Source: Torulaspora globosa
Lineage: Eukaryota; Ascomycota; Saccharomycetes; Saccharomycetales; Saccharomycetaceae
Assembly: GCF_014133895.1 (NCBI RefSeq)
Contig: NC_050727.1
Location: 310,001 to 374,000 of the forward strand
Direction of reading: 5' to 3'
DNA length: 64,000 nucleotides
The notes below the pieces were generated by a model, which was not told the DNA's origin, did not search any database, and saw nothing but the letters and a program-made list of their open reading frames with translations. A program made the translations under genes and the position numbers. Below, in pieces: positions 38,848-48,300 of the stretch (positions are counted from its first letter, which is position 1; the number at the start of each line of letters is the position of its first letter).

Positions 38848-40490
38848 CTTCGACCAATAGTCTGCACCTGGGAGTCTCCTTCAAGAAAACGCAACTACCG
38901 AAGCGCAACTTCACCTGTCTCCTCTGTACGATCGAACTTGGCAATCCGGTAAAAGCCGTACTCAAAAGTACAGCGAAATGGAGGGACAATTAAGGCTTTA
39001 AAGTCAATGAACTGTTGAACTGCTTAGCTTATCCTCACCATGAATTCTGCTTTAGTAACATGTAAATTCAGTTGTCATAATTTAGTAGTAAACCGAGCGA
39101 AAATCCATTATCGCAAGAAAGATTCGGCTTCAGAATCTCTTAAGAATGCATAACTTCAACTCTTCTGATACGACAGCCGTCCTTGCTCTTGATTATGCGA
39201 ATTGTCTTTGTAGACAGTTGTATGCTTCGAAGCTGTCTTGCTGCTCATCGCATCTCGTGGCTTCTGTTCTTGCGTAAAGAAAGTCCCGCGTCTTTGTTAT
39301 CTGGGCTAATTATCCTGGCATGCATACTGCTACTGAGAATGAGCTCAAGTCGAGCTTACGATAGTCAACTGCTCGGTTCCATGGCTGCTGTCAAATCCGC
39401 TGTCAGCCGGGGTATTTCTGTGGCTTGAGGTAGATACCACTAGAGGACACTTCTTATTTCAGAAACTGCTATCAATGGCCTCTATTAAACGATCTTGTCA
39501 CACAATGCTTCTACCGAAGTTCACTTCAAACTGTCGTCCCTCAAACCGCTTGAGCAACCGGGTTCCGCCGCCGAGAAAGAGCAATATAGTGCTGGAAACC
39601 ACATCAAGTATTGGGATAGCATCCAAGGACCGTCAACTCGGCTGAAATGGACACTGAAAACCTCCTGAGTTGTGCTTAAAAGTTGAAACGTATCCTTTTC
39701 AACTTGGGCGGCAAAAACGTTTAGTTTGGTAGCGCCGCTCCTGTCTCATGATAGAGAGGCCCCAGATAAAGACTACCTGCTATATAACATCCGCTCTGGT
39801 AAAACTCTCAGCGGCTAAAGTCCCTCTTGACCTGAGATTCTGATATACAATGTGCTACTTATCAGGTATAAGGAATGCCCAGTGGACAGCAGGAGTGATG
39901 GATCAAATCAGCCCATCCCTGCAAAAGACAATAGCATGTACTGCTTCCTGGTGAGTGAATAGTACAGCACAATGCGAGCTTCAGCAACTAGGGTATCACG
40001 TCTCAGCAAGAAAGTTTCCTAAAGTGTTAAGTGACAGTGACATGAGGACCTTAGGGTACCAAAAGTAGGTACCAAGCTGCTCTGTAAGACGGAATTGCCA
40101 GTTCGAGGTATAGCATGCCGTCCCGGAGATGAAACATGGCATTGCCGACCTAACAACCCGGTGATATTAACTGTGACTATGCTTGCCCCTCCTCATGGGG
40201 TTGCCTAGAGTGGCCGTGCAGTTGAAAAACAGTCATACCATTAAGATGGGTTCCATACCTCCAGCGCCAAGATGTCCTCTGCTGGCCAGAAGCGAGCGGC
40301 GGGAATCTCTTTAGAATCGAACTGCGAGTGCCCGGAGCATCGGAACCGCTTCGCGCACGCTAGAACAGGCCCATCGCCCCTTTGTGCGACGGTGGCCATG
40401 ATGCAATGGCCATGGAATGTATTACCCATGGTATGTGAGCGTTGTGGGATGAAGATCTCGGAGGACTATTAAAGATGTCTATCTGGTGGT
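38848..40490. other. 1.6-kb FPS1/GUT1 divergent intergenic region
   Basis: The longest gap in the window, with no supported gene. Reading frames are short: 39195-39428 (77 codons from ATG) and 40272-40472 are without recognisable similarity. It contains inverted repeats AAGTTGAAA/TTTCAACTT (39680-39688 and 39697-39705) and TGGCCAT/ATGGCCA (40393-40399 and 40406-40412), plus several ATG triplets in the last 100 bases before GUT1. It probably holds two regulated promoters for glycerol metabolism, possibly with an unrecognised non-coding RNA. I found no tRNA B-box pair. Confidence 0.6.
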
Positions 40491-40573
40491 ATGCTTGGTC
40501 GTTGCATTCAAATACATTTCCCCACCAGGAGCATAAGGCTACTAAGAAAATTAACTGTCTGGAAAAGACCTAA
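40475..40573 (+). promoter_or_regulatory. Overlapping upstream ORF across the first GUT1 ATG
   Basis: An out-of-frame 32-codon ORF starts with ATG at 40475 (A at -3, a good context). It runs across the first GUT1 ATG (40491) and stops with TAA at 40571-40573, between the two candidate GUT1 starts (40491 and 40608). If on the transcript, it would favour initiation at the inner ATG. Transcript ends are unknown. Confidence 0.45.
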
Positions 40574-42578
40574 TTACACCGTCAAAAGCCAGTACTCTTT
40601 GCGGAATATGACAGCAGATGAGAATTCGAAGATAACGGTGAATGAAATTATTCCGTTGATTGCAGCGATTGATGTGGGGACGACATCGTCGCGCGCCATC
40701 CTGTTTAACAGACTGGGACAGGAGGTCGCTAAACATCAAATTGAATATTCAACGTCTGCCTCGAAAGAGAAGTACGCGGCTTCTGGTAAGCGGAGGTTTG
40801 CTGTTGATGACGAGAACCAGCCTATCTTTTCGGCAGAAGGTATCGCTATTGAACAAAATGAGTTTTTGGAGATTGAAGACTTGATCAAGAGAACTGGTGA
40901 TCCTACCCTGAGGTTTCCCAAGCCCGGTTGGGTGGAGTGCAAACCGTTGAATATCTTGAACAACGTTGTCGAATGCTTCGCCAAGACATTGGCGTTTGCG
41001 CAGCAAGTCAACAGCCAACGTATCCCTGATGGATTACCGCCATACAGGATTCATTGCATCGGCATTGCAAGTATGAGAGAAACTACGCTTGTGTGGTCCA
41101 AGAGCACGGGTTTGCCAATCGTAGAGTATGGTATAGTGTGGAATGACACCAGAAATGCCGGGATAGTTACTGAGAAGAGAAATAACACATGCGAGGAGGA
41201 ACAGGCGCGTCTCAGAAATAAGACTGGGCTGCCCCTGTACTCGACGTACTTCTCATGCTCGAAATTGCGCTGGTTGCTCGATAACGAACCAAAGGTGACA
41301 GAAGCTTACGAAAAGGGTGACCTTATGTTTGGAACTGTCGACGCGTGGTTGATTTATCATTTAACTTCTAGCAAGACATTTGTGTCCGATGTTACTAACG
41401 CGTCCCGTACCGGTTTCATGAACCTAGACACTCTGGATTACGATGAGGAGCTTCTTGAGTATTGGGGTATTGACCGAAAGAAAATTCATTTGCCAAAAAT
41501 TGTGTCATCTGCAGAATACTATGGTGATTTCTGCGTACCGCAAGTGACCAAGGAACACATTAGTCCACAGGACTGGGAATTGCTTGAGGAATTCAGCAAC
41601 AGAAACCCTCGAGTCCCCATACAGGGGTCGTTGGGTGATCAGAGTGCCTCTTTAGTCGGGCAACTGGCCTTCAAACCAGGTTCTGCTAAGTGTACCTACG
41701 GTACGGGCTGTTTTCTGCTATACAACACAGGATCCACTAAGCTTATTTCTCATCACGGTGCTTTGACAACGTTTGGCTATTGGTTTCCTTATCTCGAGGA
41801 CGAAGAGGCTAGAAAGCCGCATTTCGCCCTGGAGGGTTCCGTTGCCGTGGCTGGCGCCGTGGTCCAATGGCTGAGAGATAACTTGAGGCTGATTCCCAAG
41901 GCAGAGGATATCGGACCGTTGGCAAGCCGCGTGCCGGACTCTGGCGGCGTCGTCTTCGTGCCAGCATTCAGCGGACTGTTCGCCCCTTACTGGGATCCCG
42001 AAGCACGCGCAACGATCATGGGTATGTCGCAATTTACTACAGCATCACACATAGCGAGAGCAGCTGTCGAGGGAGTCTGTTTCCAAGCGCGCGCCATTCT
42101 CAAAGCCATGAGCTCCGATGCCCTGGGCGTTAAGGATAAAGACTTCTTGGAGGAAATCAGCGATGAGACCTATGAAAAGTCTATATTGTCCACCTTGGCA
42201 GTGGACGGAGGGATGTCTCGTTCCGACGAGGTGATGCAAATACAAGCCAATATCTTAGGGCCCTGCATCAAAGTCAGAAGATCTCCCACGCATGAATGTA
42301 CAGCTCTCGGCGCAGCCATCGCTGCCGAAATGGCATTCAAAGACCCCAAGGATCGTCTCATGTGGAAGGACCTTCGTGATGTCAAAAAATTCGTATTCTA
42401 CAACGGAGTCGAAAAGGGCCAGCAATGCCCTCTTGAACTGAAGCCAGATCTCAAGATCTTTATCAGTGAGTCCAAAAACTCCGAGCGAAGGAAAAAGTGG
42501 AAGATTTGGGAAGAGGCGGTAAAGAGATCCAGAGGCTGGCTATCGTCTATCAACTCCATAGACGAAGCAGACAACTGA
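40491..42578 (+). CDS. GUT1: Glycerol kinase Gut1
   Basis: 695 residues from the first ATG (S. cerevisiae Gut1 has 709). It phosphorylates glycerol to glycerol-3-phosphate, the first step of glycerol use before mitochondrial Gut2. FGGY-kinase blocks are clear: IAAIDVGTTSSRAILFN (ATP site), GIVWNDTRNAG, GTVDAWLIYHLT, SDVTNASRTGFMNLDTLDYD, LGDQSASLVGQLAFKPGSAKCTYGTGCFLLYNTG, and SGGVVFVPAFSGLFAPYWDPEARATI with the following DGGMSRS. The first 39 residues hold many Arg/Lys and no acidic residue, like a mitochondrial presequence; a second in-frame ATG at 40608 (MTADENSK) would give a 656-residue cytosolic form. S. cerevisiae Gut1 has a similar basic extension. Start choice is open. Divergent from FPS1. 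Confidence 0.95.
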   Translation: MLGRCIQIHFPTRSIRLLRKLTVWKRPNYTVKSQYSLRNMTADENSKITVNEIIPLIAAIDVGTTSSRAILFNRLGQEVAKHQIEYSTSASKEKYAASGKRRFAVDDENQPIFSAEGIAIEQNEFLEIEDLIKRTGDPTLRFPKPGWVECKPLNILNNVVECFAKTLAFAQQVNSQRIPDGLPPYRIHCIGIASMRETTLVWSKSTGLPIVEYGIVWNDTRNAGIVTEKRNNTCEEEQARLRNKTGLPLYSTYFSCSKLRWLLDNEPKVTEAYEKGDLMFGTVDAWLIYHLTSSKTFVSDVTNASRTGFMNLDTLDYDEELLEYWGIDRKKIHLPKIVSSAEYYGDFCVPQVTKEHISPQDWELLEEFSNRNPRVPIQGSLGDQSASLVGQLAFKPGSAKCTYGTGCFLLYNTGSTKLISHHGALTTFGYWFPYLEDEEARKPHFALEGSVAVAGAVVQWLRDNLRLIPKAEDIGPLASRVPDSGGVVFVPAFSGLFAPYWDPEARATIMGMSQFTTASHIARAAVEGVCFQARAILKAMSSDALGVKDKDFLEEISDETYEKSILSTLAVDGGMSRSDEVMQIQANILGPCIKVRRSPTHECTALGAAIAAEMAFKDPKDRLMWKDLRDVKKFVFYNGVEKGQQCPLELKPDLKIFISESKNSERRKKWKIWEEAVKRSRGWLSSINSIDEADN

Positions 42579-42669
42579 GATTGACTTCATTTGTGACCCA
42601 CTAGTGTATTTCCGATAATATTAAGTAATATCTGTATATGATTTAATGGCTCTTTATGTGACTGTTTTG

Positions 42670-42707
42670 AAATCCGTACACCCTCCGTTTCAATACCTTT
42701 TTTTTTT
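42670..42707 (+). promoter_or_regulatory. Rap1/HOMOL1-type box and poly(T) tract upstream of RPL8
   Basis: AAATCCGTACA at 42670-42680 matches the HOMOL1 form of the Rap1 site (AACATCCRTRCA) with minor change. It is followed by a ten-T tract at 42698-42707. Rap1 site then poly(T), 140-180 bp before the ATG, is the usual design of ribosomal protein promoters in this family. Confidence 0.6.
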
Positions 42708-42849
42708 CCAGATTTTGGACCGCCCCGACGACGCAACACATCATTATTTTTTTCACTATTATCTGCCTCACTATAAATCGTAATATATCTAGAGTGACGC
42801 ATCTGCAACTTCTTTCCGCTGCTTAGGTTAGAACCGTATCCAACCAACG

Positions 42850-43617
42850 ATGGCTCCAGTTAAGAAAGTTGCTCCAGCACCATTTGCTTCCAAGGCTTCT
42901 AAGTCTAGCAAGCCAAAGAACCCATTGACTCACGCTTCTCCAAAGAGTTTCGGTATTGGTCAAGATATTCAACCAAAGAGAAACTTGTCCAGATACGTGA
43001 AATGGCCAGAGTACGTCAGACTTCAAAGACAAAAGAAGATCTTGTCGATTAGATTGAAGGTTCCTCCAGCTATTGCTCAATTCCAATACACCTTGGACAG
43101 AAACTCTGCTGCTGAAACCTTCAAGCTTTTCAACAAGTACAGACCAGAGACTGCTGCTGAAAAGAAGGAAAGATTGACTAAGGAGGCTGCTGCCATCGCT
43201 GAGGGTAAGACCAGACAAGAGGCTTCTCCAAAGCCATACGCTGTCAAGTACGGTTTGAACCACGTCGTCTCCTTGGTTGAGAACAAGAAGGCTAAGTTGG
43301 TTTTGATTGCCAACGACGTCGACCCAATTGAGTTGGTCGTCTTCTTGCCAGCTTTGTGTAAGAAGATGGGTGTTCCATACGCCATCGTCAAGGGTAAGGC
43401 CAGGTTGGGTACCTTGGTCAACCAAAAGACTTCTGCCGTTGCTGCTTTGACCGAGGTCAGAGAGGAGGACGAAGCCGCTTTGGCCAAGATCATCTCTACC
43501 GTCAACGCCAACTTCGCTGACAAGTACGACGAGGTCAAGAAGCACTGGGGTGGAGGTATCATGGGTAACAAGGCCCAAGCTAAGTTGGCCAAGAGAGCCA
43601 AGGCTGCTTCCGCCTAA
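42850..43617 (+). CDS. RPL8: 60S ribosomal protein L8 (eL8)
   Basis: 255 residues (256 in S. cerevisiae). Family eL8 binds 25S rRNA and is needed for ITS-related pre-rRNA processing. The conserved core is [64 protein letters not shown] (about residues 125-190), and both ends are Lys/Ala-rich. Codon use is extremely biased (AGA, TTG, GCT, AAG), unlike neighbours, as expected for a highly expressed ribosomal gene; this bias also creates a 266-codon open frame on the opposite strand. S. cerevisiae has two copies, RPL8A (YHL033C) and RPL8B (YLL045C); only one occurs at this merged locus. No intron. Confidence 0.97.
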   Translation: MAPVKKVAPAPFASKASKSSKPKNPLTHASPKSFGIGQDIQPKRNLSRYVKWPEYVRLQRQKKILSIRLKVPPAIAQFQYTLDRNSAAETFKLFNKYRPETAAEKKERLTKEAAAIAEGKTRQEASPKPYAVKYGLNHVVSLVENKKAKLVLIANDVDPIELVVFLPALCKKMGVPYAIVKGKARLGTLVNQKTSAVAALTEVREEDEAALAKIISTVNANFADKYDEVKKHWGGGIMGNKAQAKLAKRAKAASA

Positions 43618-43829
43618 GTTCAATCCGAACCAAAATATATGAAATAGATATCATTTTGCCCCAATTGCATTGAACTTTTTACTCTAATAACAACTTTAAC
43701 CCACATCCGCGCAGTACCTACTTTGTTGAAGCTGAGGAGTATTGCAAAAGTGAACTACCGAGAGTCGCCCCATTATAGGAGATAAGTGTTGCAGGGAAGG
43801 AATCCCAACACCTTACAGTGGCTCCTGCC

Positions 43830-44156
43830 ATGTTGAAGGGTGCTTGGTACCCACCGGAACAACAGGTCATCTCTATTGAAGTGGAGCTGCTACCGATGGT
43901 CGATCGATTTGCAAGAAAGCCAGTTACAGAAGTGGTCCTCGACTTAATCCCGCATAAGTACAACCACTACATACCTCTTGAAGCTGTTACCACCCTGTAT
44001 AATAGACCATACAACAGATCAGGTTACCAACTATCCAGTATTCTTGGGAGTATGTGTCACGTGGCCCGCATGCGATTCTTGAAATTTTCACGCAATTCGT
44101 CGAAAGCGATCAAAGGGAGACCTGGCAGGCCAAGGGGCGACGAGTGGTGGCGTTAA
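43830..44156 (+). CDS. Small ORF of unknown function, possibly not a gene
   Basis: A 108-residue frame from ATG to TAA in the RPL8-SBP1 gap. I do not recognise it. It has a balanced composition (KGAWYPPEQQVISIEVELLP, VVLDLIPHKYNHYIPLEAVTTLYNRPYNRSGYQ) and ends in a basic tract KGRPGRPRGDEWWR. The GRPGRPRG core resembles an AT-hook, which binds the minor groove of AT-rich DNA. There is no signal peptide or membrane segment. The start context is poor (G at -3). A weaker overlapping frame exists on the other strand (43718-43963). It could be a lineage-restricted gene, a chance ORF or a promoter of SBP1. Confidence 0.25.
   Translation: MLKGAWYPPEQQVISIEVELLPMVDRFARKPVTEVVLDLIPHKYNHYIPLEAVTTLYNRPYNRSGYQLSSILGSMCHVARMRFLKFSRNSSKAIKGRPGRPRGDEWWR
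44058..44063. promoter_or_regulatory. CACGTG box, Cbf1-type (GTCACGTG), upstream of SBP1
   Basis: The palindrome CACGTG preceded by T (GTCACGTG), 261-266 bp before the SBP1 ATG and inside the small ORF. The 5' T favours Cbf1 over Pho4. There is no AT-rich block or CDEIII after it, so it is not a point centromere. Confidence 0.4.
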
Positions 44157-44323
44157 TGGTCTTTCGTTAACGGCAAGAGTAGTTTGTAGATCAACAGTAT
44201 AAGTGATCTATCGGATAGCCATTGGAGTTGCAGTTACCTTAGTGTTGTATTCGAGTGTTGCGAGAGAGTGTAGCGAGTTTTGCCACGTCGGAATTTTGAA
44301 ATTTGAAAAAGTAGCAGAAGAAT

Positions 44324-45133
44324 ATGTCCGTTGAAGAGACCAAGCCTGTTGAAGCTAGCACTGTGACTGTTGTAGATCCAGAGACGACGATCTTTGTTGG
44401 TAACGTCGCTAGAGACTGCAGTGAAGAAGATCTGAAGAAGGTGTTTGAGGGCGAGTTTGGTTCAGTTGAAGTGGAGATCCCGTCAAAGACCAAGGACGGT
44501 CGTACGTTCTACAATCGTTATGCGTTTGTGAAGTTTCCTCAGAAGATCGATGTCGAAGCTATTAAACAGAAGTACGACAAGCAGGTGGTGAAAGACAAGG
44601 GCATTTACATCAGAAAGGCGTTGACCCAGGAGGAGAGAGACGCCGAGAGACAGGAGAGGATGAGAAATAGACGGGGGAATGGTCGTGGAGGCCGTGCTGG
44701 GGCCAAGTTCACTAACAACCGCGGCGCTGCGGTGCCAGCGCCCCCTAGAAAGGACAAGACGCCCTTGGAGGAGATGGAAAGATCCAACGACACACTGTAC
44801 GTGAATAACATCCCGTATTCTGCTACCAAGGAGGAGCTAGCAGAGTTCTTCGGCACCAAACCGGAACTTGTCGTGCTGCCAATGAGAAGAATGAAGGATA
44901 CCAAGACCCAACGCGTGTTTTTCAGCAAAAAGATGAACCGTGGTATCGCTTTCATCACCTTTGAGAATCTGACCGGTACGCAAGACATCAACAAGATGGT
45001 AGAAGAATTCCAGGGCAAGACTCTGCAGGAAAGACCGATTGTGGTCGACGTGGCTGCGCTAAGGGCTCCTCGCGAAGAGCCCGGTGAAGCGGCCCCTACA
45101 GAGGAGGCTGCGCAGACCCCAACGCAGGACTGA
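44324..45133 (+). CDS. SBP1: RNA-binding translational repressor Sbp1 (Rnp1-like)
   Basis: 269 residues, RRM-RGG-RRM architecture. RRM1 covers about residues 20-105 (TIFVGNVARDCSEEDLKKVFEG; RYAFVKFP). A short Arg/Gly-rich linker follows (RNRRGNGRGGRAGAKFTNNRG, about 118-138). RRM2 is about 158-252 (TLYVNNIPYSATKEELAEFFG; GIAFITFENL). In S. cerevisiae Sbp1 binds eIF4G through its RGG segment and promotes decapping and P-body formation. The RGG stretch here has few true RGG triplets, so eIF4G binding may be weaker. Its two S. cerevisiae relatives, SBP1 (YHL034C) and RNP1 (YLL046C), are a duplicate pair; this is the single equivalent. Start at 44324, 191 bp before the next gap element would allow none closer. 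Confidence 0.9.
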   Translation: MSVEETKPVEASTVTVVDPETTIFVGNVARDCSEEDLKKVFEGEFGSVEVEIPSKTKDGRTFYNRYAFVKFPQKIDVEAIKQKYDKQVVKDKGIYIRKALTQEERDAERQERMRNRRGNGRGGRAGAKFTNNRGAAVPAPPRKDKTPLEEMERSNDTLYVNNIPYSATKEELAEFFGTKPELVVLPMRRMKDTKTQRVFFSKKMNRGIAFITFENLTGTQDINKMVEEFQGKTLQERPIVVDVAALRAPREEPGEAAPTEEAAQTPTQD

Positions 45134-45366
45134 GGCGCCTCTTTGTGTATTCATACAACTAAATCATGTAATAGCACTATATTGGCCTATGATTTGGACT
45201 CATGTGGCGTGTGAGAGTTGCCAGGGCGGGTTTGAGTGTCGTGTAGCGTGACTGTATTTTTGTGTAACCAACTAATAGAAGCACGCCTGTCGAGCCACCA
45301 TCCCTCTTAAGAAGAGCCCTCTACCGTAAACAAGGTCCATTAGTGTCATTGGAAGGTCAATATCTG

Positions 45367-48300
45367 ATGCACTCTGCCAATGGGTTCAGCGGCGACCATT
45401 GCCGCTTCTGGATCTATGATGATGTGACCAAATGTGGCAGGGTTCTATACATTAACTACTATTTGCCACTGTGTCTGACAGGATCTGCCGTACTATTTCT
45501 ATTATACAACGTTTGGTCGCATTACTATTACTATGATAAACTGCACTTGAAGAAGCCGAGCTTAGTTGACGAGATTCTGTGCGATGGAAATGATGATGAG
45601 GAGGACAAACCTCTGATCTCGAACCTGAATGGGCATCGCTATACAGATGGCAGAGAGTCGCCAACCGGCGAACAGTTGATGGAAAACCATTTCTCAATCG
45701 AAAAGCTGAAATGTGTCAAAACCAATGGTGAGCCACATGGTAAGCCGGAATTTGTGAAAAGAGGATTTGTGGAGAAATCGAGGACAATTGTTGAGTTTCT
45801 ACTCGTGTTGGCACAATTTGTGTTCCACTGCTTTGTTTACATCAACTATTCCAAGAGGTATTCGGAGTTTCCTGTTCAAAGTTCCGCGATGGGCGTACTG
45901 CAGTGGGGGTTCCTGCTGGCAATTGTTTCCCTACGTCTAATCAATATCAATCAATCTATTCACTGGATTAACAAATACCCAGGTAACATTTGGGCTATTT
46001 CTTTTGTTAGCTACTTGTTTTTGTTTGTCTCCAACTTATTACCGTTTCGTTCCGTATACATCGGACACATTAAGAACAAGCTGGTGAGAAACTACTATCT
46101 ATCGCAAACCTACATTGATTTGATTCTGTTCCTGCTTCTTTTTTTCTCGTCATCCGGCAACAAGTATCCTGTGATCTACAAGACTGACGACGAAATTATA
46201 CCATCGCCTGAGCCGGTATCCTCCATTGCGAGCTTCATAAGCTGGAGTTGGCTTGACCGCTTTATCTGGACTGCTCACAAGTCTACCATCGAGAACAAAG
46301 ACGTCTGGGGGTTATCGCTAGAGGACTATTCAATTTTCGTCGTAAAGAAATTCAAGCATTACACTAAGCGTTTTGGCAAGAAACGAAGCTTTGCTGTAAA
46401 TCTATTGTCTTTCTTTACTAAATATATCGCTTTACAAGGATTCTGGGCATGCATCGAAAGCATTTTGAGTTTCATTCCGACTTTGTTGTTGAAGAGAATC
46501 TTGGAATATGTTGAGGATAGAAAGTCTGCTCCGGCTAACCTGGCTTGGTTTTATGTGTTTTGCATGTTCTTTTGTAGAGTCTTCGTTGCCATTTGTCAAG
46601 GACAAGCTTTGTTTTTTGGTAGGAGAGTTTGCATCAGGATGAAAGCCATAATTATATCTGAAATCTATACAAAGGCTTTGAAGAGAAAAATCTCCGTGAA
46701 CTCAGGAAAACAATCGACAGATGACATTGACCCTCAAAAGCTTAACGATCAAGAGAGAATAGATGGTGACGAAGAATCGTCTTCTTCAGCTAATTTGGGT
46801 GCTATCATAAACCTGATGGCCGTTGATGCTTTCAAAGTGAGCGAAATTTGCGCCTATCTACATGCATTTGTAGAAGCCACCGTTATGGCATTGGTTGCTA
46901 TTATCTTGCTGTACCATCTCCTAGGCATAGCAGCCATCCTTGGTGCGGTTTTAATTATCGTGATGATGCCGCTCAACTTCAAATTGGCCACTTTATTGGG
47001 TAAGTTACAGAAGGAAAATCTTTCGGTTACTGACAAACGTATCCAAAAGTTGAACGAAGCCTTCCAAGCTATTCGCATCATTAAGTTCTTCTCTTGGGAG
47101 GAGAATTTCGAAAAAGATATAGACGATATCAGAGAAACAGAACTGAAGCTTTTGTTGAAAAGATCTCTCGTTTGGGCGATGAGCTCTTTCGTTTGGTATA
47201 TCACACCAACAATCGTTACCAGTGCTGCCTTCTGGTTCTACATTTACATTCAGGGCGAAGTTTTAACCACACCAATCGCCTTCACTGCTCTTTCTCTTTT
47301 TTCCTTATTGCGGACACCATTGGATCAACTCTCTGATATGTTAAGTTTTGTGATACAATCTAAAGTATCATTGGACAGAGTTCAAGAGTTTTTAGAAGAA
47401 GATGATACGCAAAAGTATAGTCAATTAAACGTCGCTCAGGACCGAAAAAAGATTGGATTCGAAAATGCAACAGTGACGTGGGATAAAGACAGACCTGACT
47501 TTAAGTTAAAGAATTTGAATATTGAATTCAAATTAGGTAAGCTGAACGTTATTATTGGACCCACAGGATCTGGTAAGACTTCGCTTTTAATGGCATTGCT
47601 CGGAGAGATGCATCTGATGAGTGGTAAGATAACTGTTCCCTCACTGGATCCAAGACAGCAGCTAGCTGTGGAAGCTGACGGTATGACTAATTCGATCGCG
47701 TACTGTTCACAGGCTGCTTGGCTACTGAATGACACTGTTAGAAATAACATCCTATTCAATAGTCCTTATAATGAAACAAGGTACGAGGCCGTGGTAGAAG
47801 CTTGTGGTTTGAAGCGGGACTTTGCAATTCTTTCAGCCGGTGACATGACTGAAATTGGTGAAAGAGGTATTACTTTATCTGGCGGTCAAAAACAGAGAAT
47901 TTCATTAGCACGATCGCTGTACTCAAATGCTAGACATGTTCTTTTGGATGACTGCTTAAGTGCAGTGGACTCCCATACCGCGGCATGGATTTATGATAAC
48001 TGTATTACTGGTCCTTTGATGGAAGGCAGAACATGCATTCTCGTTTCACATAACACAGCACTTACGTTAAAAAATGCAGATCTCATTGTTATTTTGGAAA
48101 ATGGTCAAGTCAAAGATCAGGGAGAGCCCCTCACTTTGCTTCAAAATGGTTTGCTGGGTGAGGATGAACTCGTAAAAAGTAGCATCCTTTCTAGGCATAA
48201 CTCGTCCGTCAATCTAAAAAGTAAAAGTGAATTAAGCATGAAGAACCTATCCAAGGCTAAGGAAACGGCTAAACCACAGAGGACTGATGAGGAGCGTGCT

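Larger units (their letters stand above)
43618..44323. other. RPL8-SBP1 intergenic region with one small ORF and a Cbf1-type E-box
   Basis: 706 bp between two plus-strand genes, long for this window. It contains a 108-codon ATG ORF (43830-44156) and GTCACGTG at 44056-44063. S. cerevisiae has only dubious ORFs in the equivalent positions. No tRNA is seen; a snoRNA cannot be excluded by eye. Confidence 0.5.

Noticed and set aside
39195..39428. 77-codon hydrophobic frame in the FPS1/GUT1 gap
   Set aside because: Short, no recognisable domain, no promoter or conservation evidence.
40311..40325. Possible tRNA B-box complement (AATCGAACTGC)
   Set aside because: No A-box at the right distance and no acceptor-stem pairing seen.
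42823..43623. 266-codon minus-strand frame opposite RPL8
   Set aside because: Antisense shadow of the extreme codon bias of RPL8; Leu/Ser/Val-rich with no family.
44056..44063. GTCACGTG as CDEI of a point centromere
   Set aside because: No AT-rich CDEII of 80-160 bp and no CDEIII after it; surrounding sequence is GC-balanced.
45343..45366. Eight-codon extension of the ABC transporter
   Set aside because: Starts at GTG; the first ATG is 45367.
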